A DNA stretch of 23,639 bases, from contig LDJE01083282.1 in assembly GCA_001021135.1 (NCBI GenBank), positions 1 to 23,639 of the forward strand, in the 5' to 3' direction. The stretch comes from Selaginella kraussiana (taxonomy: Eukaryota; Streptophyta; Lycopodiopsida; Selaginellales; Selaginellaceae). The position numbers and the translations under genes were made by a program. The stretch's first letter is position 1; the number at the start of each line of letters is the position of its first letter. Of this stretch, positions 10,013 through 18,556 are shown piece by piece. A model generated the notes under the pieces. The model was not told where the DNA came from. It was given only the letters and a program-made list of their open reading frames with translations, and made no database searches.

Positions 10013-12580
10013 TCAGATAACTGTGTTGTCAGGAATCGTGGCGTTCTTCAAAACGACGACTATACCGGAGCGGATGTAGTAACCTTGGTTTGGTTTTTCA
10101 GCCGCCTGAACATTCTGCAAAAAAAAATTCACACGTTTAGCGACATGAGAAAGCATAAGTCCTCTCTCACATCTTTGTTTGCAATCACCACATTCTTCCC
10201 TATACGCACGTTCTTGTCAAGGATGCAATTCCTGTCATGTCACAGCTTGTCAAAGAACTTCTGTAAGCGATTGCCTACCTGATTTTGGAGTTGTTACCAA
10301 CACCAATAGGCACTTTGCCTTGAGCAAGCAAGTCTGAGATCTCCGCCTCGGTCTCGTACAAGTCAGCCCCGAGCATCATCGTGTCCCGGATCTCTGCACC
10401 AGCCTCTACTCTTGAGCGAACTCCAATCACAGAGTGAACAACACTGCATTCTTGGAGAAAACAGCCATGGGACACGATGGAGTCCAGCACCTGCAATAGG
10501 AGGAGCAACAAAAAGATGAAATAGACCAAACACGCTTCTTTGAAATGCACGTACCCTACACTTCTCAATCTTTGTTGGGGGCAAGTAACGAGGAGAAGTG
10601 TAGATGGGCTTCGCAGCATCATAGAACCTGAACTTTGGCGGCTGCAAACAAAGCAGATGGGCTCAATTAATTACTTTCATTAATTACTACCTGTGCCGTA
10701 AGAGCAAGGTTGGCCTCGTAGAAGGATTTAATCGTCCCAATGTCTTCCCAGTAGTCGTTAAACAGGTAAGCCTGCGTGCTGCCAATGAGGTTCTAGTACT
10801 AGCAGTGAACACACACACCTGAACATTGTATTCTTTGGCCGATGCAGGAATGATCTCAGAACCAAAGTCATTAGCCGTGGGATACCGCCATCTGCAACAT
10901 TGCGAACATTGTGGTGAATGACGTGTACATTTAGTGTAATCCACCTGAGAAGCTTCAGTAAGATGTCTTTTTTGAAGACATAAATTCCCATGGATGCAAT
11001 GTATGGCTTGGTTTTGGCTTCCTCGGCAGACAGACCTAGCACCGTTGTATCCGCCCTCTGCCAACGACTAGAGTGAGCAAATAAAAGTCGGAAGGAGCGA
11101 TAGTCTACCATGCTCTTCAAGTCAGCACCCTTGGGCTTTTCGCTGAAGGACAGTATTTGACCGTTGCCGTCAATCTTCATCAGACCGAAATCAGATGCAC
11201 GGCTGCGAAAAACAAGCCACTAAAAATCAAAGGTAGCGAGTAACAAAACCACGCTTCCCAGCTGAAGCTGAGACATACCTTTCGTCCATGGGAACACAGC
11301 CAATAGTTATGTCTGCATCCGTGTCCTGGTGCTTCTGCGAAATGTAACTTGAACAGTGTCACCAACATAAGAATATAGTGAATAAACCTGGATGAAATCC
11401 ATGTAATCCATCCTGTAGAGATGATCTCCAGACAAAACAAGGACGTGCTCGATTTCTTTGCTTCGAGTATCCTACATACGGTCCATTTCATGAATACGCA
11501 ATCTGTCCAATCTCCCCAAGGAGACTTTACCTCGAAAACCCAAGTGAATTGCCTGACGGCATCGGCAGTCCCTTGGAACCACTTCATTCCGGCTTCACCT
11601 GGTGTTTGAGTTGCAGCCAACACCTTGTACAGTAATTAAATGAGATGTCAAGTACATGTGCATCAGAGATGGATACCTCAACAAAGCCATCGCCAAAGTT
11701 GACACCGTTGCCAAAATTGTAGGTTCGTGCAAGATGTCGGTTTAGAGAAGCCGAGTTAAACTGTGTGAGAATGAAGATTTTATTGATGCCGCTGTTGATG
11801 CAATTGCTCATGGGCACATCGATAAGCCTGTATGCACCACCTATTGGCACCTGCCAGCAACAAGTATGACTGCCTGACAAGTGCGGAGCGGAGAGGAGCT
11901 TACAGCTGGTTTGGCCCGCCGGTTGGTGAGTGGGAACAAGCGAGTTCCGGCTCCCCCTCCAAGAATCAACGACACAACGGTTCTGGGGTCTGCTCTCGCC
12001 TTGCCAATGGTTGGAGCCTGGCAGCAGAAAACGCTCAGATCAGAGTCACGGCAAGGAAGCGAGCAAAGGAAGTGCTGTTTGTACACAGGCACAAGAAGAT
12101 CTACAACATTCCCTGCTCACTCGGCCTCCAAGCTTCCTCCTCTGCACCAAAAAAAAAACCCTCCTTGACTCTAGAGGACTAAGCTTAATCTCTAGAGCTC
12201 ACCTCCTCGCCAATTCCAATTTGTCTTATACTAACAAAGCGATGGATGGATGATCATAGATGCTGTACCGTGGTTTGCTTGGCGATGTCGGCCAGAACTG
12301 CCGCTCCAAACGCAGCCGCTGCCGCATTGCACCTGGGATGGGCCTTGCGTTGCCTGCAGCGCAAGGGGATTCCAGCCTGCGCACCCCAAAAGCCGGTGAC
12401 GCGCTCGCCCAGCAGGTCTGATCTTTCGGGAATGCAGGGCCATCGCTGCTGCAGCATTGGCTGGGCTCTGGAGGTGCACTCCCAAGAACAACAGGGAGTA
12501 GAAGAGGAGGAGGAGGAGGAGGAAGAGATGCGACATCCCAGGAGCGCGGCGCTGGGCATGGCCATTGTCATCATTGCCAT
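10013..12580 (-). CDS. APL: Glucose-1-phosphate adenylyltransferase (AGPase) large subunit
   Basis: Fourteen exons: 12580-12269, 12017-11904, 11850-11677, 11623-11531, 11471-11388, 11334-11279, 11202-11109, 11057-10945, 10891-10819, 10771-10691, 10641-10555, 10490-10279, 10231-10171, 10114-10013. The product has 551 residues. Exon 1 encodes a Ser/Ala/Arg-rich plastid transit peptide. The nucleotidyltransferase domain starts near 117 with [14 protein letters not shown] (122-135) and K140[13 protein letters not shown] places the metal-binding Asp at 247. [20 protein letters not shown] and [18 protein letters not shown] mark the large rather than the small subunit. The C-terminal part has the left-handed beta-helix hexapeptide region and ends with [20 protein letters not shown]. 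The enzyme makes ADP-glucose, the committed step of starch synthesis in plastids, as a heterotetramer with a small subunit encoded elsewhere. Arg130 and Lys140, lost in some regulatory-only large subunits, are present. Intron 1 (251 nt) is the longest in the gene. Confidence 0.95.
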
Positions 12581-12998
12581 AGCCTACCGTTTCACGAGCA
12601 CTGCCCTAAATATCTCCAAGATCATATGCACCTTGCATGCCTCGTGAAGTGCATGCTCCGCAAACGATACGACGATGGCTTCGCTTTCCCTCCCGCCTCC
12701 TCCTCTTTGCGAATATACCCGGACAAAGAGAACGAGACCGCAAGAGGCCCTCCACACGTCCTATCATCATTGGTAGCGGATAGACACTTGGGGTTGTTTT
12801 ATGTACATTTCTGATCTCAACTGTACAAGGAAGAAGAAGAGGGAACAAAAGAACGCACACTAGTCTATTATGGTGGTAGATGGTGCATGCAAAAAATTGT
12901 ATACGAATGGAATACAATGAAGTGATGGATAAAACTACTATGTACAGCATAAAATGCATGCAAGGAACGACAAACCTTGTCCATCACCAATCAGAAGC
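12581..12998. promoter_or_regulatory. AGPase large-subunit promoter region with four GCATGC (RY-like) sites
   Basis: This 418-bp gap lies between the AGPase start codon and the stop of the upstream HGGG-repeat gene, both on the minus strand, so it holds the AGPase promoter and the 3' end of the neighbour. GCATGC occurs at 12635-12640, 12651-12656, 12885-12890 and 12956-12961. CATGCA is the core of the RY element bound by B3 factors of the ABI3 type in plants. The two sites nearest the gene lie 55-76 bp from the ATG and may fall in the leader. No other gene is seen here. Confidence 0.45.
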
Positions 12999-14804
12999 TT
13001 AGCGCTTGCCCTGGCTGAGCAGAGCCAAGAGGCCGCCTCCATGAACTCTACCCTCTGGCTCATCTGGGCTTTTGCCGGGTGTCTGGGACGGAATGAGACT
13101 GAAGCCCGAGGAATAAACACCATTGCCACCGCCTTGCCAAGGCCCACTGCTGCTGCTGCTGCTCGATGCCCAAAACTTGTACTGTTCCACGACGGAGCCG
13201 GAGATGGAGATGCTGTTCTGCTCTTCCTGAACCTGCGACGTATGAGCAGCACACAAGCCCAGCCTGCCCCTGGCAAACCTGTCGCATGTAAGCACTTGGG
13301 ATGCACCATAGGGCGAGCCTTGCTGCCCCCAAATGCACCTTTTGCCACCCCCGTGTGCCTTACAGAAGTCTGTGCTACCTTGTGCACTCTTGCCACAGGC
13401 TTCCACCTGACAACGCTTGCCGCCACCGTGCTTGACGCAGAAGGCAGTCCTGCCTCTCGCACTCTTGGAGCATCCCTGGATTGCGCACCTCTTTCCTCCT
13501 CCATGGGCAACACAAAACAGGGTTCCTCCGTGCACGCTCTTGGAGCAACAGCCGCCACCACCGTACATGCAACGCTTGCCGCCTCCATGAGCTTTGCATC
13601 GTGGTGTGCTGCCTTCGGCTCCTTTGCCGCAGCCCTCTACCATGCAACGCTTGCCTCCACCGTGTGCCTTGCAGAACATGGTGCTGCCCTGTGCTCCCTT
13701 GGTGCACTCAGGTGCCTGGCACCTTCTGCCGCCGCCATGAGAAATGCAGAGCCCTGAGAAGCCTTCAGCACTCTTGGTGCACCCTTCTTTCTGGCACCTC
13801 TTGCCTCCACCGTGCCTTATACACAAGCCCGAGCGTCCTCTTGCGGCCTTGGCGCAGTTTTCGTATGAGCATCTACGACCACCACCATGGCTGATGCAGT
13901 AGTCAGTCTTGCCTTCGGCGCTCTTGGTGCAACCCAAGTAGTGGCACCTCCTTCCACCTCCATGAGCTTTGCAGTAAACTGTGCGTCCTTCTGCTCCTTT
14001 GGTGCATCCTTCCTTTTGGCAGCGACGTCCTCCTCCGTGAGCAATGCAAAGGCCTGAAGCTCCGCGGGCGCCTCTTGCACAACCTCCCTCGAACTTACAG
14101 ACTTTGAGAAGCAGCTTGTCCGACGTCGGTGCGGAGTTGCAAAGTGGCAGTGCGCCCTCGTCGAGATCATCGGAATAGCAGTTGTCTTCCGACTCACTAC
14201 GGTCTTGTTGCTGCTGCTGCTGCTGCTGAAGCAAGGCTGGCATCAAACCCCCACTCTTCATCCATCGAGCGGAAGAGGAGCCCTCATCAACCACCATAGG
14301 CTGGTTGTGCGTGGTTAATCCCAGTCCCATCTCGTTTCCGTCATTCTGGCTACATTCAAGACGGGTTGCTGAGTGGGTATCCCCTGAGCAACTGCTCGAG
14401 AGTGCCAAGCGCAGGCTGCCAAAGTTCCTGCATGGTGCCAACATGCCACCTGAGCTATAATCGAAAGATCTAGCGGCAACATTCGGTGGGGAGGAGCTAT
14501 CCGCCTGGCCAAGGCCGAGGGCCGTGTTTGGGGAGCTACCTAGGGCCAGAACGATCTCTGATTCCTCTAGGCTGACACTGCCCTTGGGGAGTTGGTGCGT
14601 ACTCCAGTGCTTGCGCTTGGGTGCGGCGGATATATCCAAAGGTGAGCTGCTGGAAACATACCAGGGGTGATTCTTGAAGCTGGTAGAACCACATGAATCG
14701 TCTTCTATGGAACCTCCTCTCTCAAGGCTACCACCAATCGACAGGGCGGTGGTCGCCTGTTCTTCCTTCTCTGCAGCATGGCGAAGCTTAGACAAGAAGC
14801 TCAT
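12999..14804 (-). CDS. HGGG-repeat zinc-finger-like protein (WRKY19-like family, no WRKY domain)
   Basis: Intronless, 601 residues from the ATG at 14804 (MSFLSKLRHAA); the frame stays open nine codons further but without an ATG. The N-terminal 235 residues are Ser-rich with a Gln run near 193-200. Residues 236-521 contain ten repeats of about 24-25 residues of the form C-x-G/A-K-(S/G)A-x-G-x(4)-C-x-x-HGGG(R/K)RC, plus a degenerate eleventh ending CAAH. The paired Cys and His suggest one metal site per repeat. The C-terminus EGRVHGGGLLALL is a conserved tail, as I recall it, of the plant family annotated as WRKY19-like zinc finger. No WRKYGQK motif is present, so it is not a WRKY factor itself. 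Molecular role is not established; nuclear, nucleic-acid or protein binding is inference. A gene this repetitive is prone to repeat-number change. Confidence 0.85.
   Translation of the reverse strand: MSFLSKLRHAAEKEEQATTALSIGGSLERGGSIEDDSCGSTSFKNHPWYVSSSSPLDISAAPKRKHWSTHQLPKGSVSLEESEIVLALGSSPNTALGLGQADSSSPPNVAARSFDYSSGGMLAPCRNFGSLRLALSSSCSGDTHSATRLECSQNDGNEMGLGLTTHNQPMVVDEGSSSARWMKSGGLMPALLQQQQQQQQDRSESEDNCYSDDLDEGALPLCNSAPTSDKLLLKVCKFEGGCARGARGASGLCIAHGGGRRCQKEGCTKGAEGRTVYCKAHGGGRRCHYLGCTKSAEGKTDYCISHGGGRRCSYENCAKAARGRSGLCIRHGGGKRCQKEGCTKSAEGFSGLCISHGGGRRCQAPECTKGAQGSTMFCKAHGGGKRCMVEGCGKGAEGSTPRCKAHGGGKRCMYGGGGCCSKSVHGGTLFCVAHGGGKRCAIQGCSKSARGRTAFCVKHGGGKRCQVEACGKSAQGSTDFCKAHGGGKRCIWGQQGSPYGASQVLTCDRFARGRLGLCAAHTSQVQEEQNSISISGSVVEQYKFWASSSSSSSGPWQGGGNGVYSSGFSLIPSQTPGKSPDEPEGRVHGGGLLALLSQGKR
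13242..14099 (-). repeat. Coding tandem array of ten Cys/His (HGGG) units
   Basis: Ten full units of 72-78 nt plus one degenerate unit lie head to tail in the CDS. Units differ at synonymous and variable positions but keep HGGGRRC or HGGGKRC. One unit has a GGGG insertion between the first cysteines, and the last carries an insertion before its cysteine and lacks HGGG. The divergence argues for an old array held by selection, not a recent expansion. Confidence 0.85.
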
Positions 14805-15066
14805 ACTTGGTGTTGCAACTTTACATCCCACCCGCTACAGCATTTCACACTCACACTCACGAATCATGCAAACACACCCTAGCGCAGCCGCCCAAAATTT
14901 AGGGTTCTTGGCTCATCTTGGAATTGAACCGGAAACAAACACAAGCTAGGGCTAAATGAATTTTACAAACGTAGTTTTTATTGGGGTTTAAAACGAAAAA
15001 TCCTTCCATATTCATAAAGAGTGTTTGTTGTGATCGATGGAAGGATCTACAGTGCTTTTTACTATT
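14805..15066. promoter_or_regulatory. 5' flank of the HGGG-repeat gene
   Basis: This 262-bp gap separates the HGGG-repeat start codon from the Sec61-beta stop codon, both on the minus strand. It holds a telo-box-like AACCCTA (minus sense, 14900-14906) about 96 bp upstream of the ATG and an A/T-rich stretch near 14950-15010 that fits the Sec61-beta 3' end. No other gene is visible. Confidence 0.4.
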
Positions 15067-15366
15067 TTACGCCTTGTGGTGGTAAAGCTTGCCGGCTACG
15101 TGCAACACCGTCACAAAGCCGATGAAGCACAGGCTCATGACAAGCACCATGGTAGGCGTGATCTTGAGGCCCGGGGCGTCATCCGTGTAGAAACGCAGCA
15201 CGTTGTTGGCTCCGCCGCCGCCGCTCCCACCGCTGCCTCCAATTCGGCGCCTCCGAAGACCAGATCCGCCAGCGGCTGCAGCGCCTCGCGGCGTTGCACC
15301 GCTACCGCTGCGGGCACCAGCCACCATGGAAGAGGATGCCTGACTCTGAGAACCTCCCTTCACCAT
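15067..15366 (-). CDS. SEC61B: Sec61 translocon subunit beta
   Basis: Single exon, 99 residues from the ATG at 15366. The N-terminal half is low complexity (Gly, Ser, Ala) with a basic patch LRRRRIGG at 37-44. The family core follows: [19 protein letters not shown], then one C-terminal transmembrane helix at about 71-91 ([19 protein letters not shown]) and the lumenal tail KLYHHKA. This is a tail-anchored subunit of the Sec61 channel in the ER membrane, contacting Sec61-alpha and aiding co-translational import. Length and layout are normal for the family. It shares a 76-bp divergent promoter with the NDUFAF2-like gene. Confidence 0.95.
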   Translation of the reverse strand: MVKGGSQSQASSSMVAGARSGSGATPRGAAAAGGSGLRRRRIGGSGGSGGGGANNVLRFYTDDAPGLKITPTMVLVMSLCFIGFVTVLHVAGKLYHHKA

Positions 15367-15442
15367 TTGCACGACCTGCTGAAAACCTAATTGGCCTCTC
15401 TATTATATACAAGCCCTAGATCCCTTAATTTCTTTTTTTGCA
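15367..15442. promoter_or_regulatory. 76-bp bidirectional promoter, Sec61-beta / NDUFAF2
   Basis: The two start codons face away from each other across 76 bp. The segment contains an A/T-rich TATTATATAC near its middle and a pyrimidine-rich TTTCTTTTTTTG tract just before the NDUFAF2 ATG. Both 5' leaders and the core promoter must fit here or overlap coding sequence. Confidence 0.5.
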
Positions 15443-16184
15443 ATGCTCGCCAGATTTTCCAGGTGGGTCGCTGCCTTGAGGGGCAAAAACTTCATCAGCA
15501 ACGATCTTCTGGGGAATTCCTACTACACCAGGCCGTTCACGAGACAGGATGGAGTATGTGCGTGTGGTGTATCTTGTTAGAAACAGCTGACATTTGGCAA
15601 GTCATTTTGCAGTGAGCGAGAAACGATGGGTGGAATTCAAGGGTGACCCCAATCCAAACACTCTCCCTGGTAAGTTCTGCTCCCTCTCAAAGTTGCCTAA
15701 AACAATAATGAACGCAGCTGAATGGTCTAGCTGGTTATCACACACACGGAGGCATCCACCTTCACAAGAAGTAAAGTTGATGAAAATCTTGTTTCATATT
15801 TATTGGTCTTTTTCTTCCCGCGGCCAGGAAATGCTGGAACTCGCAAACAGGCGGAGGCTTATCAAGATCAAAGTTGCAAGTACGTTGTTGTATTTCTGCC
15901 CTTTCTCCCTGGCTGATATGAAAGGGATGCCAGTTCTCAAAGAGGAAGAGGAAAAGCTCAAATTTAAAGCACGGAGCTCAAAAACCTCGGGAGGAGGTAA
16001 GCAACTCTACAATGTTGGTCTGTCTCAGCATGTTTTTCTAGTTGATATGAGCCCTCGTAGCATGGAGAAGTTCATGAAGCAAATCGCAGGACAAGGTAAT
16101 AATGCCTGCCTGGATGTAGGGAGTGACAGAAATGCTTGTTTAGATGCTGCAGGTGTCGAAGAAGCGTCTGCTGCCTCAAGGTGA
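15443..16184 (+). CDS. NDUFAF2: NDUFAF2-like mitochondrial complex I assembly factor
   Basis: Seven short exons: 15443-15557, 15613-15669, 15718-15770, 15828-15879, 15925-15996, 16042-16095, 16153-16184, giving 144 residues. Landmarks of the NDUFA12/NDUFAF2 (B17.2-like) family appear in order: GNSYYTRPF, DGVLSEKRWVEFKGD, then LPAEWSSWLSHTRRHPPS. NDUFAF2 resides in mitochondria and caps a late complex I intermediate before NDUFA12 takes its place. The Arg-rich N-terminus (MLARFSRWVAALRGK) can act as a presequence. The first junction uses a donor three bases plus one beyond the more obvious GTATGT, because only that keeps the frame. The C-terminal half (exons 5-7) is charged and poorly conserved, so its exons rest on splice signals and phase alone. 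NDUFA12 itself is less likely given the C-terminal extension. Confidence 0.78.
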
Positions 16185-16555
16185 GGGTAAACATAGCCTA
16201 ATTCAACAAGTGTTGAGTTTTGCCTCAGCTCCTCAGAGCCGTCTGGAACAGGGGAGCAGTTTCGACCAGGGAGCTGGAAACCATGAGAGCTCAAAAAATG
16301 TGGCTTGTTTTTTGTTCAAGTATAATAGAACGTCGCCATTTTGATTTGTATTGCCGCCCTTTTTCAATGGATGAAGAAGGATTGACGGACGTTACACTGA
16401 CGGAGAGGCAGTATTAGGGTTTTTGTGACGGGGGCTGCGGGTCGCTGGGAGCTCCAATCTGCCGGCGGCTGGGCTTGCACCTTTCTTCAGCGGGCTGAGG
16501 TTGAGTTTGCATTGAGTGTGGTGCTAGTAGGGTTTTAGGACGCATCCATCCATCC
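16185..16555. promoter_or_regulatory. NDUFAF2 3' end and NRP promoter with two telo-boxes
   Basis: No gene is seen in these 371 bp. The first half is the likely NDUFAF2 3' UTR. The second half carries two exact telo-boxes (TAGGGTTT) at 16415-16422 and 16528-16535, the latter 21 bp before the NRP start codon. In plants telo-boxes are common near the start sites of genes for translation and cell proliferation. Confidence 0.5.
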
Positions 16556-17806
16556 ATGGCGGACAAGAAAAAGGCCAAAGTAGACCCTGAGGAAGGCGCC
16601 GAGCTCGACTCGGAGCTCGTCAACGCCATCGAGAGGCTGCAGGAGGTGCAGGACGAGCTGGAGAAGGTATGGCGTTGTCGCTGCACCCTGTGTTTTTTGT
16701 GCCAAGCAGCATTGCAGGTTAACGAGGAGGCCAGCGATCGGGTTCTGGAGGTGGAGCAAAAGTACAATGAGATTAGGAGGCCCGTGTACGATAAGCGCAA
16801 CGAGATCATACAGAGCATCCCCGACTTCTGGCTCACCGCCGTAAGTTGCTTTGTTTTTCCAGCCGTAAGATAGCGCCCGTTGTTCTCTTGCAGTTTCTGA
16901 GCCACCCCGTCCTCTGCGACCTCCTTAGTGACGAAGACCAAAAGGTCAGTAGAGTCGCTTCTCGGTCGAATATTAACGAGCTCGGACTGCTTGTGCAGGT
17001 GTTCAAGTACCTTCAGTCGCTAGATGTAGAAGACTTCAAGGACGTGAAATCGGGCTACTCCATTGCATTCGTAAGTGGCCGACACAACACTTTGTTTGCC
17101 GCTTCACTGACGGACTGTGGCAGGCGTTCAAGGTGAACCCTTATTTTGAAGACACGAAGCTTTCCAAGGTGTTCCGCTTCTCCGACGAGGGGGTGACTTC
17201 CGTGACGGGCACCAAGATCCGGTGGAAAGACGGAATGGTATGTAATCCATCAACCTCTGACGTACTCACCACTTGCATCAGGATTTGACTCATAGCGAAC
17301 CAGCGGACAAGGAAAACAATAAGCGGCCTTTCACAGAGGAGAGGTAAGTGTGCCTCAAATTACCATCAGCACGCTTTCCTCCATTATTTGTTAGTTTCTT
17401 CAAGTGGTTCTCCGACACTCAACAGAAGGACACCGCCGAGGGAATTCAGGATGAAGTGAGTGAGCTCTTTGTTCTCATCCCACTTAATTTTGCCTTTGAT
17501 TATCAGGTGGCGGACGTAATCAAGGAGGACCTGTGGCCGAATCCTCTGAAATACTTCAATAACGTAAGCTGTTGATTCTACCATAGTACAACTAACGATG
17601 TCTCGTCTGGCTGCAGGATGCCGACTCTGACGAGTACGAGGATGAAGAAGGAGACGAGGACGAGGACGAGGATGGACAGGTAAACAACAAACAGCTTAGA
17701 CGTTTGGGAGCTGAAATTTGTGCGTGCATATCAGGCCGGAGCGAAGCGTGGTGGGTTCGAAGAGGAAGAAGACGAACCCGAAGAAGATGAGGAGGAGGAC
17801 ACTTGA
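16556..17806 (+). CDS. NRP: NAP1-related protein (SET/TAF-I type histone chaperone)
   Basis: Ten exons: 16556-16666, 16718-16840, 16894-16944, 16999-17070, 17124-17237, 17282-17343, 17395-17455, 17507-17563, 17617-17679, 17735-17806. The product has 261 residues. A dimerisation helix runs over about 15-60 ([19 protein letters not shown]); the earmuff domain contains [41 protein letters not shown] and [25 protein letters not shown] and [13 protein letters not shown] close the domain. The C-terminal 44 residues are very acidic (Asp/Glu), as in SET and plant NRP1/NRP2. These proteins bind H2A-H2B or H3-H4 in the nucleus and assist chromatin assembly. All junctions are GT-AG with introns of 37-57 nt, and the length matches the family. 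Confidence 0.95.
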
Positions 17807-17975
17807 GGCCTTGGCAGGGTGGCGGGCTCGTATTTTAACAGTTCTACGTTTATTTTCTTCTTGTTTACTTTGGTTGCATGAGGTAGTTTGGCTGGCTCAA
17901 CGAATGAGCAGAAAGAAAGCACACAAGACAGACACAAAGTTGGGCTTTTTCCTTTTTAATTAATACGTCCTTCGG

Positions 17976-18020
17976 TTGAATCATTTGTATATGTGTTGAA
18001 TCCTTTGTATGTGTGTTGAA
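17976..18020 (+). repeat. 20-bp tandem repeat, two copies plus partial third
   Basis: Units at 17976-17995 and 17996-18015 start TTGAATC and end TATGTG or TGTGTG, differing at two positions. A third unit is cut after TTGAA at 18016-18020, exactly where the left arm of the hairpin begins. Confidence 0.8.
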
Positions 18021-18085
18021 GTGAATGTGGCACCAATGCCAAAGGTGACCTGAACCGCATCTGGGTCACGGCATTGGTGCTTCAC
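18021..18085. repeat. Imperfect inverted repeat (bulged hairpin)
   Basis: The right arm, 18064-18085 (22 nt), is fully complementary to three blocks of the left arm: 18021-18025 (GTGAA), 18030-18040 (GCACCAATGCC) and 18045-18050 (GTGACC). Two 4-nt bulges lie in the left arm, at 18026-18029 and 18041-18044. The loop is 13 nt (18051-18063). It could be a folded 3' element of the NRP transcript, a small foldback relic or a small-RNA precursor; the sequence alone does not decide. Confidence 0.75.
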
Positions 18086-18556
18086 AAGCAGTCGGAAAGC
18101 GATCTGGCGCTTGCGTGCGTGTGTGGGTCGGTGGTCAAGACACTCGTCAAGTGGTCAATCGGCCGAACGAAACGAGAGGAAGGCTCGAAGAAGGCGCGGG
18201 TCTAGGCACCGACCATTGAGGACAAGGAGGATAGGATCAAATCATATGGCTTTGATAGACCACAAGGAAGCATCATTTCCAATTTGCAGCGTGGGGTGAT
18301 TCTCTCCATGTTTTGCTCGTGGTGGAAAATCCACATTTGCCCTTTTTGATACTCAAAAGAATGACCATACGGTGGTCGGCACCGAACATCGGGGTGATTG
18401 TGCATTCTGCGGCAGAGTCCCATTTAAAGAGCTACTACGCTCCTCACAAGCAAAGTCAGCGTCTGACCTGCAGTACTTCTGCGAAAGAGGGGGAGGCAGC
18501 TGACTCTTGTGCACGATTCATAAAGAAAAAGACCGAGGAACGAGGGCAAGAAAGGA

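Larger units (their letters stand above)
17807..18556. other. 750-bp intergenic region between NRP and ERF
   Basis: This is the longest gene-free stretch. In order it holds the NRP 3' UTR, a 20-bp tandem repeat, a bulged hairpin (both listed separately), then the ERF promoter. That promoter carries TTGAC W-box cores on the minus strand at 18134-18138, 18146-18150 and 18154-18158, and RCCGAC (DRE/CRT) cores at 18127-18132 (-), 18208-18213 (+) and 18375-18380 (-). No coding frame with recognisable content was found. Confidence 0.6.

Noticed and set aside
12169-12197. CTCTAGAG...AAGCTT...CTCTAGAG dyad in AGPase intron 1 resembling a cloning polylinker
   Set aside because: The longest match I can see to a pUC-type linker is about 12 bases, the flanks are ordinary intron with good splice sites, and the gene is continuous across it. 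Chance palindrome, not vector contamination.
12954-13757. Long plus-strand frame (267 codons) opposite the HGGG-repeat gene
   Set aside because: It mirrors the periodic Cys/Gly codons of the real gene on the other strand, gives an Ala/Thr/Cys-rich product without domain logic, and overlaps coding sequence completely.
13242-14099. Repeat array considered as a CRISPR-like or satellite array
   Set aside because: Units are codon-phased, code for conserved Cys/His motifs and have no spacer-repeat alternation.
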